Origin: Pseudopelobacter sp964542535
Lineage (GTDB): Bacteria > Desulfobacterota > Desulfuromonadia > Geobacterales > Pseudopelobacteraceae
NCBI GenBank assembly: GCA_964542535.1
Contig: CAZIUE010000011.1
Span: 1 to 64,000 of the forward strand
Length of the DNA stretch: 64,000 bases
Reading direction: 5' to 3'
The translations under genes were made by a program, and so were the position numbers. Positions within the stretch are counted from its first letter, which is position 1; each line of letters begins with the position of its first letter. Below are positions 9,531 through 18,286 of this stretch, in pieces. The notes beneath the pieces were generated by a model. That model was not told where the DNA came from. It ran no database searches and worked only from the letters and a program-made list of their open reading frames with translations.

Positions 9531-10463
9531 TCAATGCATCGTGTTTTTCTGACGTCCCGGCGTATTCAACTCCGCCAGAGCCCTGGCCACCGCCTCGTCA
9601 TAGGGGGTGAGCGGGATCGGCAGGATCCGGCGGATGGCATTCTCGCGGCAGACGACCTCGTTCTTCAACCCCTCGATGAGCGGCATGGAGACCGAGGGGG
9701 GCACCGGAGTGATCAGGGCGACCCAGTAGGACGACAGCCGGGGGGTCAGCACCGGCACCGGGAGAATGTACAGCCGTTTCCCCAGGATGCGGGCGAAACG
9801 TTCCATCATCTCCCGGTAGGTCACAACGTCAGGACCGCCGATGTCGAACGTCCCGCCGGCGGTCCGTTCATCAGTCAGGCAGCCGCCAAGGTAGGCGATC
9901 ACGTCGTCCACGGCGATGGGCTGGCAGCGGGTGGAGACCCAGCGCGGCGTGATCATCACCGGCAGACGTTTCACCAGATAATGCACCATCTCGAAGGAGG
10001 CGCCGGTGGCGCCGATGATGACGGCGGCCCTGAGAAAGGTGGTGGCAAAGGAACCGCCGGACAGGATACGGGCCACCTCCAGGCGGCTCCTGAGGTGCTC
10101 GGACAGGTCATCGCCGGTCTCCCCGAGTCCCCCCAGGTAGATCACCCGCCGCACGCCGGCCCGGTTGGCGGCATCCACGAAATTTTCGGCCGCCGTGCGG
10201 TCCCGCTGCTCGAAACCGCTCCTGCCGGCGGTCATGGAGTGCACCAGGTAATAGGCGGTATCGATCCCCGTCAGGGCGGCGTCAAGGGTTGCCGGTGCCA
10301 GCATGTCCCCCCGCACCTGTTCCGCCTCCCGGGGCAGGTCGGGCGCATCGCGGCGCAGCATGCAGCGCACGTCATACCCCTGCCGCACCAGCTCTGCTGT
10401 CAGCCGCCTGCCGATAAACCCGGTCGCTCCGGTGATCAGTATTTTTCCCGTTGTTGGTTCCAT
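9531..10463 (-). CDS. NAD(P)-binding SDR/NmrA-like epimerase family protein
   Basis: A 310-residue Rossmann-fold protein of the atypical short-chain dehydrogenase group. The nucleotide-binding GATGFIG motif lies near residues 12-18. The sequence TAYYLVHSM and the stretch around RVIYLGGLGE match the family of NAD(P)H-binding proteins that includes NDUFA9-like and quinone-linked members. A catalytic YxxxK is not obvious, so it may bind cofactor without classical reductase activity. It stands upstream of elbB on the same strand. Substrate unknown. Confidence 0.8.
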   Translation of the reverse strand: MEPTTGKILITGATGFIGRRLTAELVRQGYDVRCMLRRDAPDLPREAEQVRGDMLAPATLDAALTGIDTAYYLVHSMTAGRSGFEQRDRTAAENFVDAANRAGVRRVIYLGGLGETGDDLSEHLRSRLEVARILSGGSFATTFLRAAVIIGATGASFEMVHYLVKRLPVMITPRWVSTRCQPIAVDDVIAYLGGCLTDERTAGGTFDIGGPDVVTYREMMERFARILGKRLYILPVPVLTPRLSSYWVALITPVPPSVSMPLIEGLKNEVVCRENAIRRILPIPLTPYDEAVARALAELNTPGRQKNTMH

Positions 10464-10559
10464 AACGCACCAAGTGTGCCATAGCCCCTTGGAATAACAA
10501 GAATACGACAGAAGCGGCTACCCCGCACAGCCGCCCCAGCCCGACGGAATCACAGTGCT

Positions 10560-10720
10560 ATTTCGATCACAAAAAAACTGGACACAGAACACACAGAGAT
10601 CTCGGAGAAAAATCAATTCTGCCGTAGCCGACAGATGTACCAGAACGAAATGGGGACCGGAGCAGTTCCTCGATGTTCTCTGTGCCCTCTGTGGCTAACC
10701 GCTGTACTGACGTTAACGGT
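10560..10720. repeat. Dispersed-repeat-like sequence, imperfect inverted halves
   Basis: The stretch has ACACAGAACACACAGAG on one side and TTCTCTGTGCCCTCTGTGG on the other, giving two imperfectly inverted halves. Similar CTCTGTG-type phrases recur between genes in related genomes as far as I recall. No coding potential is seen. Its role, if any, is unknown. Confidence 0.4.
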
Positions 10721-10736
10721 TTCCGTCCCCGACCTG

Positions 10737-12275
10737 CTACGCCCCCTGCTTCCCCTTTCCCGCCTCCAGGAGAACGAAGGTCAGGGCCATGAGCGCGTAC
10801 CCGGCGGCCAGGTGCCAGACCAGGGGCGACGGCGGTCCCAGCGGCGAGAAGAGCGCTCCGCTGGGGAGCGGAGAGTGGATCGCGCCGCACAGGGTCAACA
10901 GGGCGCAGACCAACAGATACCCCGCCGCCCGGGCCGGACGGTGATCCAGCACATGGGCGAAGGCCGCCCCCCACAGGAGCGAGGTGACGATGAAGCCGTT
11001 CCCCAGCACGATGGTGGCGCTGTAGCTGGCCAGCAGCTCACCGGACAAGTCGGAAATTCCCTTGCCCAATGCGGACAAGAGCTGGCTGAACTGGATCGAA
11101 ACCAGGCAGGCCACCACCGGGATGAAGGAGATGGCAACGGCGCGGAAATGTCGGCGCGGCGTTGCCTCGAAGGCCTGGGCCATGATCTCGATGCCGATGA
11201 AGATCAGGATCGGCGCCACGGCAGCCTCGGGGAGCAGCCCCACGAAGAAGGAGAGGTAGCCGCACACCGCCCCCAGGCCGATGAACAGCGCCGTGGCAAC
11301 GGTATAACCGGCCCGCCCCCCCATCTCCTTGTAGGCCGGATGGCCGATGTAGGGGCAGGACTGGATCACCCCGCCGCACATGCCGGCCAGAAGGGTGGCG
11401 AATCCCTCCACCAGCAGGATGTCCCGCGTGTTGTAGTCGTCGCCGGCCACCGCCGCGCTCTCGGTCACATCCACCCCGCCTACCACCGTGGCCAGGGCAA
11501 AGGGGATCGCCAGGGGCAGATAGTCCAAGGCGCGGGTCATGCCGGACAGGAATTCAAAGGTGGGGAGCGGCAGGTGGAAGGCCAGTTCCGGCGGGGGAGG
11601 CAGGGCAGCCATACCGTGGGGAAGCAGGCCCAAGGCGCCCAGCAGATAGTGGGCGACCACGCCGCAGAGGATGCCGGCCAGGGCGCCGGGCAGGCGCAGG
11701 GGGAGTTTGAAGCGGGCCAAAAGCGAGATAAAGACGATCCCCAGGGAGAGGAAACCGACCACCGGCGAGGCGAACAGCTTGAGGAACGGCAGGTAGGCGA
11801 TGAGCAAAAGCGCCACCGCCGCGATGCTCCCCAAAAGCCCTGCCCGGGGGATCAGGCGTCGAAGCGTCGGCCCGAAGAAGGAGGCCGCGATCTTGAACAG
11901 CCCCATCATGACGATCACCGCCATGCCCACCTGCCAGGTCAGGAGTGGATCTCTGCTGGCCAGGTAGCAGGGGCCAATCACGCCAAAGGCCATGCCAAAG
12001 GAGGAGGGGGTATCCAGCCCCAGGGGCATGGCGGTCACATCGTCGCGCCCGCTCTTCCTGGCTAGGCGCCAGGCCATCCAGGAGTAGAGCAGATCCCCGG
12101 CCAGCACCCCCATGGCGCTTCCCGGCAGCATCCTCCCCAGCACCAGGTCGCGGGGCATGCCGAAGACGCCGGTGAGGATGGCCGCCATGATCACCAGATC
12201 GCTGAGGTTGTCCAGCATCAGGCCGAAGAAGGCGTTGATGTCGCCGATGGCAAACAGGCGGGGTTTGTGGGGCAC
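10737..12275 (-). CDS. Multi-spanning permease, NCS2/SulP-like fold
   Basis: A 512-residue integral membrane protein with about 12-14 hydrophobic segments. It resembles the uracil/xanthine permease and sulfate permease superfamily (AzgA-like arrangement, with a short internal DDYNTRD-type motif between helices). I chose the GTG at 12275 because GGAGGA lies 7 bases upstream; the longer ATG frame to 12329 has no such site. The transported compound cannot be told from sequence. The restriction-modification island starts beyond it on the opposite strand. Confidence 0.75.
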   Translation of the reverse strand: MPHKPRLFAIGDINAFFGLMLDNLSDLVIMAAILTGVFGMPRDLVLGRMLPGSAMGVLAGDLLYSWMAWRLARKSGRDDVTAMPLGLDTPSSFGMAFGVIGPCYLASRDPLLTWQVGMAVIVMMGLFKIAASFFGPTLRRLIPRAGLLGSIAAVALLLIAYLPFLKLFASPVVGFLSLGIVFISLLARFKLPLRLPGALAGILCGVVAHYLLGALGLLPHGMAALPPPPELAFHLPLPTFEFLSGMTRALDYLPLAIPFALATVVGGVDVTESAAVAGDDYNTRDILLVEGFATLLAGMCGGVIQSCPYIGHPAYKEMGGRAGYTVATALFIGLGAVCGYLSFFVGLLPEAAVAPILIFIGIEIMAQAFEATPRRHFRAVAISFIPVVACLVSIQFSQLLSALGKGISDLSGELLASYSATIVLGNGFIVTSLLWGAAFAHVLDHRPARAAGYLLVCALLTLCGAIHSPLPSGALFSPLGPPSPLVWHLAAGYALMALTFVLLEAGKGKQGA

Positions 12276-12602
12276 GGGCGGTTCCTCCAGAAGTGGGGGA
12301 AACGTGCCACAGAGGAACAGTGAATGCAATATAAAATCGGGGACATGGGCAGGTAGCAGACATCATTACGTGTACTCGCGCATATTCTGAATGGCTGATT
12401 TCGCCATGAGGCCAAAATACATGCAGCAGATACCGATATTTTGTTATAGTGGCGCCGTGAAACTGTTCGGGGCAATCGGGTTTTTCCCGGTAGGGTTGTG
12501 AGCCGTACATCATGCACCCGCCCCCAAAGGGCTCGACCGGACCGGATCGCCCCATGAACGAATACCAACTACCCGACGAAATAGCGAAAACAGGGGCACA
12601 TC
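12276..12602. other. Divergent intergenic region ahead of the RM island
   Basis: This stretch separates the minus-strand permease from the plus-strand methyltransferase, so it should hold promoters for both. It is AT-richer than the permease gene, with a TTATAGT -10-like box near 12444 on the plus strand. A short hairpin ATGGC/GCCAT lies near 12390-12408. An 18-codon frame at 12554-12610 overlaps the methyltransferase start in another frame; I cannot say if it is used. Confidence 0.4.
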
Positions 12603-14255
12603 ATGCCTGATACAGCACCGGAAGAATCCTTGAATCTTCTGTCCCGGACGGACAGATCAAGAAAAATAGCGAATGCAGGCCTCAAGCTGGAAACGAAAAG
12701 CGCTTTTGGTCAGTATATGACCCCTGCCACGGTTGCCTCGTTCATGGTTTCGCTGTTCCCCCCTCTGTTACGGCCAGACATTAGACTGCTGGACCCGGGC
12801 GCGGGGGTCGGCAGTCTGACATCCGCTTTTGTCGAACAGTTCTGCACAAGCAAGACAGTCCGTCACCTTGCCGTGGACGCTTACGAGATAGATCCGGTAA
12901 TGCGTTCATATCTGAAGAAGACTCTCGAGCTGTGTGAAACAGCCATTGCAAAAAACAACGGCTCCATGACATGGAGGATGTGTGCAGACGACTTCATAAC
13001 CAAAGCGTCGAACGATCTGTCGTCGATGCAGAGCCTATGGCCGGAGCAGGTGAAAACCTACACGCACTGTATTATGAATCCCCCCTACAAGAAAATTTCC
13101 AGTTCTTCACACCACCGGGCTTCTCTCCGTACCGTTGGAATCGAAACGGTTAATCTGTATTCGGCCTTCGTTGCCTTATCCTTGCTCCTGCTGGAAAATG
13201 GAGGACACCTGGTTGCGATCATTCCGAGGAGTTTTTGCAACGGCCCCTACTACCGTCCTTTTCGGAAATTCGTGCTGAGCCACGCGGCAATCAGGAGAAT
13301 TCATCTCTTCGGCTCCAGAGACAAGGCTTTTAAGGAAGACAAGGTTCTGCAAGAGAATATCATCATGGCCCTGGAAAGGGGGGGACGGCAGGAAAACGTT
13401 ACCATCTCCACTTCCACCGACGACACCTTCTCCGATACGTGCATTTCTGATTATCCCTTCGATCGCATAGTATTCGATAACAGCAGAGAACGTTTCATAC
13501 ATATCCCCGCGTTTCCGAAAACCGATTTCCTTAACGATACGCACACATTCAACCACACCCTTCCCCAAATCGGAATACAGGTATCGACCGGGCCGGTCGT
13601 GGATTTCCGTATGAAAGATCATGTGAGGGACATGCCCGAAGCAGGGACGGTGCCGTTAGTGTACCCGTGTCATTTCAAGGGACAGTCTCTGCAATGGCCA
13701 ATCGCGGGCGGGAAAAAACCCAACGCGATCCAAGATTGTCAGGACACGCAAAAATGGCTGTATCCAAATGGTTATTACACCCTGGTCCGCCGTTTCTCCT
13801 CAAAAGAAGAGCGGCGCAGGATCGTGGCGAGCGTCGTTGATCCAGCCGTGTTTGGCACGGCGGAGAAGCTCGGCCTGGAGAATCACCTGAACGTATTCCA
13901 TTGCGACAAGAAACCATTACCGAAGGAGTTGGCGTGGGGGCTTGCCGTGTTCCTCAACTCAACGGCGGTTGATGACAATTTCCGGCGTTTCAGTGGTCAC
14001 ACTCAGGTCAATGCAACCGATCTGAAACAGATGAACTATCCGAGCCGGGAAGCCCTCATGCAACTCGGGAAATGGGCGATCAAGCAGGAAGTGTTGACCC
14101 AGGATATGATTGACGGCGAAATGGAGAGACTTTCCGAAGGAATCGAACCAAAGCCCAGAAGCGCATCAGTGACGCACTCACTATCCTGGCTGCCCTTGGA
14201 ATGCCGCGGGCACAGCAAAACGAGCGTTCCGCGCTCTGTCTACTTGCCCTGTTGA
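12603..14255 (+). CDS. PstI/BsuBI-type N6-adenine DNA methyltransferase (type II RM)
   Basis: A 550-residue gamma-type adenine methyltransferase. Motif I (DPGAGVGS, from Asp64) binds S-adenosylmethionine, and the catalytic NPPY motif is at Asn159-Tyr162. The phrase GQYMTPATVASFM before motif I is typical of the Eco57I/PstI group. Its neighbour is a BsuBI/PstI-type endonuclease, so the likely target is CTGCAG, as inferred from family. The last 25-30 codons look unnatural: they run out of frame across the start of the endonuclease coding sequence, suggesting that the normal stop was lost by a frameshift near 14110-14160. GC is clearly lower than the neighbours, consistent with transfer. Confidence 0.87.
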   Translation: MPDTAPEESLNLLSRTDRSRKIANAGLKLETKSAFGQYMTPATVASFMVSLFPPLLRPDIRLLDPGAGVGSLTSAFVEQFCTSKTVRHLAVDAYEIDPVMRSYLKKTLELCETAIAKNNGSMTWRMCADDFITKASNDLSSMQSLWPEQVKTYTHCIMNPPYKKISSSSHHRASLRTVGIETVNLYSAFVALSLLLLENGGHLVAIIPRSFCNGPYYRPFRKFVLSHAAIRRIHLFGSRDKAFKEDKVLQENIIMALERGGRQENVTISTSTDDTFSDTCISDYPFDRIVFDNSRERFIHIPAFPKTDFLNDTHTFNHTLPQIGIQVSTGPVVDFRMKDHVRDMPEAGTVPLVYPCHFKGQSLQWPIAGGKKPNAIQDCQDTQKWLYPNGYYTLVRRFSSKEERRRIVASVVDPAVFGTAEKLGLENHLNVFHCDKKPLPKELAWGLAVFLNSTAVDDNFRRFSGHTQVNATDLKQMNYPSREALMQLGKWAIKQEVLTQDMIDGEMERLSEGIEPKPRSASVTHSLSWLPLECRGHSKTSVPRSVYLPC

Positions 14256-15043
14256 ATCTTTCGCTCGGCAAAAAATGGCGACAATCGGAAAATCCGCTCA
14301 TGGGAATAACGCCCATCATGGATTGGGCGCGCCAGCACTACGAAAAGGAATACGCCCCCAATACCCGGGAAACCGTCAGACGACAAACCATGCACCAGTT
14401 TGTGGCCGCGGGAATCGCGCTGTACAATCCAGACAAACCTGACCGCCCGGTAAACAGCCCCAAAGCCGTGTACCAGATCGAAGATACCGTTTTGGCATTA
14501 CTTCGCTCGTTTGGCACTTCGGCCTGGCACGACAATCTGACATCCTACCGTGCCGATCGCGAGACACTCACGGCACGGTACGCAATGGAACGGGAACAGA
14601 ACCGGATACCCGTAGCAATCGCCAGGGGAAAAAAGATCACCCTCAGTCCCGGTGAGCATAGCGAACTGATACGGGACATCATCGAGAAATTCGCACCGCG
14701 ATTCGTTCCCGGCGGCATGCTGATCTACGCAGGAGATACCGGCGACAAGTGGGGCTATTTCGATGCGCCTTTGCTGCGCAAGCTCGGTATCAGCGTCGAC
14801 TCACACGGCAAAATGCCCGATGTGGTCCTGTTCTGCCCGAAAAGAGACTGGCTGGTACTTGCCGAGTCCGTAACCAGCCACGGCCCCGTGGACGGCAAAC
14901 GACACGCCGAGCTGTCTCGACTCTTCGCCAATTCCAGGGCCGGTCTGGTATATGCCACCGCCTTTCCGAATCGTTCCATCATGGCCAGATACCTTGGTGA
15001 AATCGCCTGGGAAACGGAAGTATGGGTTGCTGACGCGCCTTAG
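14201..15043 (+). pseudogene. BsuBI/PstI-type restriction endonuclease, apparently truncated at both ends
   Basis: A 280-codon frame of the BsuBI/PstI restriction endonuclease family, which cuts CTGCAG. The family's C-terminal block is clear: AGDTGDKWGYFD, then PDVVLF, then AESVTSHGPVD (part of the PD-(D/E)xK core) and IAWETEVWVA. Two faults are visible. First, TAG at 15041-15043 is followed in the same frame by 16 codons reading HLIHFNGERFLGPYAD and then TAA at 15092, and that peptide is what I expect at the family's C-terminus. Second, codons upstream of the ATG at 14201 (from about 14153) read KRISDALTILAALG in frame, also family-like, but no ATG, GTG or TTG precedes them before the TGA at 14111. 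Residual function is uncertain because the core is intact. Confidence 0.75.
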
Positions 15044-15168
15044 CACCTGATCCATTTCAACGGCGAGAGGTTTCTTGGGCCATATGCGGATTAAGACGGG
15101 TGATGACAGGACAGCACGTCCGTTGCGATGCCTATCCTTTTGTGATAGTAACCAGAGGGGAGGGAGAC

Positions 15169-15495
15169 ATGGCTACTGTGGCAATTGCGGACATTCAGAG
15201 ATTTGCTGCTGACGTGGGTCGCGAGTTCCTGCCCGAAAAGGTGATCCTGTTCGGTTCTTATGCCAAGGGAAACGCCGGCCCGGAATCGGATGTTGACCTT
15301 CTGGTTGTCATGCCGGGTGAGGTCTCGGGAGTACGGGTTGCCGCCGAAATCATTACCCGCCTGAAACCGATCCTGCCTGTTGAACTCATCGTCCGTTCGT
15401 CCCGCCAGATCAGGGAGCGTCTGACACAGAACGATTTTTTTCTGCGTGAAATACTTGCCACAGGTAAAGAGTTGTATGCAGCCCCTCACCACTGA
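15169..15495 (+). CDS. MNT-domain nucleotidyltransferase (antitoxin of MNT/HEPN pair)
   Basis: A 108-residue minimal nucleotidyltransferase. The GSx10DxD motif is complete (Gly29-Ser30, Asp41, Asp43). MntA-type antitoxins of this family inactivate the partner HEPN RNase by transferring AMP residues to it. GGGAGGGAG just before the ATG at 15169 supports this start; the longer frame from 15100 is not supported. The partner HEPN gene overlaps its last 20 bases. The pair follows directly on the restriction gene and shares its lower GC, so both belong to one defence island. Confidence 0.85.
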   Translation: MATVAIADIQRFAADVGREFLPEKVILFGSYAKGNAGPESDVDLLVVMPGEVSGVRVAAEIITRLKPILPVELIVRSSRQIRERLTQNDFFLREILATGKELYAAPHH

Positions 15496-15859
15496 ATGGA
15501 TTCGGAAAGCGGATGGCGACATGGCGACCGCCAAACGGGAATTGCGCGCCCGCTCTGCTCCCAACTATGATGCCGCCTGCTTTCATGCCCAACAATGTGC
15601 CGAAAAACATCTGAAAGCCCTGTTGCAGGAAGAGGCTATACCATTCGGCAAAACGCACAATCTCTCCCTTCTGCTCGATCTCCTGCAAGAACGTCATCCC
15701 ACGCTTGAACTGCACAGACCCGCGCTGGCAATCCTCAACGCCTATGCCGTTGAATATCGTTATCCAGGAGAATCAGCCGACAAAGATGTGGCCCGTCAGG
15801 CCGTCAGACTTGCGGAAGAACTTAAAGCGGCAGTATTGAGAGAATTCCCTGAAAGTTGA
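15476..15859 (+). CDS. HEPN-domain protein (toxin of MNT/HEPN pair)
   Basis: A 127-residue all-helical HEPN protein. The phrase NYDAACFHAQQCAEKHLKAL is the hallmark first helix pair of the PF05168 HEPN group. The start at 15476 follows AGGTAAAGAG and overlaps the MNT gene, which implies coupled translation. The canonical RNase motif Rx4HxY of HepT toxins is not obvious; only an Arg-x6-His (ERHPTLELH) in the middle and a YRYPGE sequence later are seen. It could therefore be a true RNase toxin with a divergent motif or a non-toxic substrate-binding partner. Confidence 0.8.
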   Translation: MQPLTTEWIRKADGDMATAKRELRARSAPNYDAACFHAQQCAEKHLKALLQEEAIPFGKTHNLSLLLDLLQERHPTLELHRPALAILNAYAVEYRYPGESADKDVARQAVRLAEELKAAVLREFPES

Positions 15860-15936
15860 GGGCAGGGATGTATACGTATCTCTGCCCTAGAGATTCCCCT
15901 CCCTCTATTTTCCATATCGTTCGGCGAATAAAAACC

Positions 15937-16620
15937 ATGACCATCACCACCATCCTCTTCGACCTGGACGGAACGCTCACCGACCCCAAGGCCGGCATAA
16001 CCCGCTGTATCCGGTTTTCCCTGGAAAAACTGGGCGTGACCCCGCCGCACGAGGACCATCTCACCTGGTGCATCGGCCCGCCCCTCAGGGACTCCTTCGC
16101 GCTCCTGCTGGAAACGAGCGACGATCGGCTGCTCGACCAGGCCCTGTCATACTACCGGGAACGCTTCTCGCAAACCGGCATGTATGAGAACGAACTCTAC
16201 CCGGAGAGCATCCCCGCCCTGGAGCGGATCAGGGACGCGGGACTGCGCGTCTTCCTGGCAACGGCCAAGCCGAAAGTCTTCGCCGCGCCGATTCTGGACC
16301 ACTTCAGCCTTTCCCGATTCTTCCACGGCATCCATGGCAGCGAGCTGGACGGCCGTTGCGCGCACAAGGGAGAGCTGATCGCCCATATCCTCCGGACGGA
16401 GAGCCTGAACCCAGCAACGACACTCATGGTGGGAGACCGCTGCCACGACATCCTGGGCGGTAGGGGGAACGGCGTCCTGACGGCGGCAGTCACCTACGGC
16501 TACGGTAGCCGCGCCGAGATCGAAGAATCAGGGCCGGACATGGTCTTCGACTCGCTGACGGAACTGGCCGGGTTCCTGGAGGCCGAAACCGGCGTCCCCG
16601 GACCACGGGAGAACCGGTAG
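15937..16620 (+). CDS. HAD-superfamily hydrolase, phosphoglycolate phosphatase-like
   Basis: A 227-residue HAD hydrolase. Motif I is FDLDGT (nucleophile Asp9, acid/base Asp11), motif III includes KPKVFA, and motif IV is MVGDRCHDILG. An inserted helical cap lies after motif I, as in the Gph/PpaX subgroup. I chose the ATG at 15937, which begins the core strand; the frame upstream is not coding. Likely acts on a small phosphorylated metabolite. It begins about 80 bases after the HEPN gene and marks a return to high GC. Confidence 0.85.
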   Translation: MTITTILFDLDGTLTDPKAGITRCIRFSLEKLGVTPPHEDHLTWCIGPPLRDSFALLLETSDDRLLDQALSYYRERFSQTGMYENELYPESIPALERIRDAGLRVFLATAKPKVFAAPILDHFSLSRFFHGIHGSELDGRCAHKGELIAHILRTESLNPATTLMVGDRCHDILGGRGNGVLTAAVTYGYGSRAEIEESGPDMVFDSLTELAGFLEAETGVPGPRENR

Positions 16621-16642
16621 AGGGGTTTAGAAAGGCGGGGCC

Positions 16643-16951
16643 ATGCACCTGATCCAGATCCTCCTCCCGCTGTACGACAACGGCGGCAACCCCTTTCCCC
16701 AGCGGGATTATGCCCGTGTCCGGGACGAGCTGACCGAACGTTTCGGCGGCATCACCGCCTTCATCCGCTCGCCGGCCGAGGGGCTCTGGCGGGAGACCCC
16801 TTCCCAGACCATCCGCGACGAGATCGTCATCTACGAGATCATGAGCGACACCCTGGAACAAGAGTGGTGGCAGACCTACCGGGCCGAGCTGGCCCGACAC
16901 TTCCGCCAGGAGATGCTCATCGTGCGGGCACTGGAGATACGGCTGCTGTAG
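16643..16951 (+). CDS. Conserved hypothetical protein, 102 residues
   Basis: A small soluble protein with no signal peptide, coding-like composition and an AAAGGCGGGG ribosome site before the ATG. It lies 22 bases after the HAD gene and about 50 before the cupin gene, so the three may form a transcript. The sequence has a mixed alpha/beta look, with TPSQTIRDEIVIYEIM near its middle. I do not recognise a family with certainty. Confidence 0.7.
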   Translation: MHLIQILLPLYDNGGNPFPQRDYARVRDELTERFGGITAFIRSPAEGLWRETPSQTIRDEIVIYEIMSDTLEQEWWQTYRAELARHFRQEMLIVRALEIRLL

Positions 16952-16998
16952 CCCCCCGCGCAGACCACCGGAGAACGACCAGGAAGAGAGATGCTCCC

Positions 16999-17511
16999 AT
17001 GACCAACCTTCATTCACCCCACGACGCCCCGTTCTGGATCGAAACCCTCGGCCTCGTCCGCCACCCGGAGGGGGGATGGTTCCGGGAGACCTATCGTTCG
17101 GGCGAAACCATCCCCGCCCCTGCCCTGCCGGAACGCTTCCCGGGAGCGCGCTGCTTCGCTACCGCCATCCTGTTCCTGCTGCCGCGGGGGGAGATATCGG
17201 CCCTGCACCGCATCCAGTCCGACGAGATCTGGCATTTCCATGAGGGCACCCCGCTGACCGTGCACATTCTGTACCCCGACGGCCGCTGGGAGGAGATGCT
17301 GCTGGGCCGCGACCCTTCCCGGGGGGAGCGGTTCCAGGGCGTGGTCCCGGCCGGCTGCTGGTTCGGTGCCGAGCCCCGGGGCGACTTCTCCCTGGTGGGA
17401 TGCACCGTGGCCCCCGGCTTCGACTTCGCCGACTTCCGCATGGCCGACCGCCGAGAACTGGCGTGCCGCTACCCCCAGCACGCCGCCCTGATCCGGCGCC
17501 TGACCAGATAG
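16999..17511 (+). CDS. DUF985 cupin family protein
   Basis: A 170-residue cupin of the COG3542/DUF985 type. Family phrases are visible: LVRHPEGGWFRETYRS near the start, HRIQSDEIWHFHEG (metal-binding cupin box 1 with its histidines) and a late GCTVAPGFDFADF. Proteins of this family are small beta-barrels of unknown or sugar-related function. I chose the ATG at 16999 after AGAGAG; the frame to 16864 overlaps the preceding gene and is not family-like. Three bases separate it from the next gene. Confidence 0.85.
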   Translation: MTNLHSPHDAPFWIETLGLVRHPEGGWFRETYRSGETIPAPALPERFPGARCFATAILFLLPRGEISALHRIQSDEIWHFHEGTPLTVHILYPDGRWEEMLLGRDPSRGERFQGVVPAGCWFGAEPRGDFSLVGCTVAPGFDFADFRMADRRELACRYPQHAALIRRLTR

Positions 17512-17514
17512 CCC

Positions 17515-18096
17515 ATGTCCCGCTCCCGGCGCCAGACGATCGCCTGCCAGCAGGTGCTGGAGGAGGACTCCTCGGTTTTCTCCCTCCAGTGGAGCGTCTT
17601 CCCCCCCGCCATCGCCCGCGGCCTCACCCCCGGGACCATCCGGGAACGCTACCTGGAGTACATCCGTTCCTGCACCCTGAGCCTGATCCGGCCGACCGCC
17701 ACCGAAGCCGGAGTGGAGTTCCGCCTGCTCACCAGCTCCATCAGCCTGATCAGCTTCCTCCCCCCCGACGACTCCCGCGGGGGACTGTCGGTGCTGCGCA
17801 TCCGCGGCGGCGTGCTGGTCCAGCCCCGCCAGTGCCACCGGGGAGAGCTGCGCTTCGGCGCGGAAGAGAGCCCCGAAGGAATCAGGGTCTCCCTGCTCCT
17901 GTGCGACTTCTGCCCGCTGATCCTGGGCGGTCCCTCCCCCTCGTTTGTCCGCTTCTGGCTCTACCGCCTGACCCAGGCACTGATCCACCGCCTGGTCACG
18001 GTGCGCTTCCTGACCCTGCTTTACCGCGACCTGGCCGGCACGCAGGCTCCGGTGCGACTGGTCAGGAGCCGGGTTCGTCAGGGACGCCCCCTGTAA
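17515..18096 (+). CDS. Hypothetical protein, 193 residues
   Basis: A basic protein without a signal peptide. It starts 3 bases after the cupin stop, so the two are probably coupled. The sequence alternates beta-like stretches and contains a cluster of cysteines (LLLCDFCPL) and a hydrophobic C-terminal third. I do not recognise the family. The frame is uninterrupted and its codon pattern is like that of the neighbours. Confidence 0.65.
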   Translation: MSRSRRQTIACQQVLEEDSSVFSLQWSVFPPAIARGLTPGTIRERYLEYIRSCTLSLIRPTATEAGVEFRLLTSSISLISFLPPDDSRGGLSVLRIRGGVLVQPRQCHRGELRFGAEESPEGIRVSLLLCDFCPLILGGPSPSFVRFWLYRLTQALIHRLVTVRFLTLLYRDLAGTQAPVRLVRSRVRQGRPL

Positions 18097-18108
18097 TCGT
18101 TTACCCTT

Positions 18109-18136
18109 TTGAATTGCGGCGAAAACATGCTAGAGT
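18109..18136 (+). promoter_or_regulatory. Candidate sigma-70-type promoter of lon
   Basis: TTGAAT and TAGAGT are separated by 16 bases, about 150 bases before the lon ATG. No heat-shock (CTTGAAA/CCCCAT) consensus was found near by. Confidence 0.35.
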
Positions 18137-18286
18137 TTTGCCACCTCGGCGCCCGGCATCACGGTCACGGACGACTCCCACCCAAAGGAGGCCGTACCCG
18201 CGACCGAAGCAAAGCCGCCACAGGGCGCAGCGCATCGGTGCCCGGACGAGCCGCGCCACTACACCACCTTTGACCCAGGATCCCCT

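Noticed and set aside
10635..12065. 476-residue plus-strand frame opposite the permease
   Set aside because: Very rich in Gly, Gln, Arg and Glu; antisense to a clear membrane protein.
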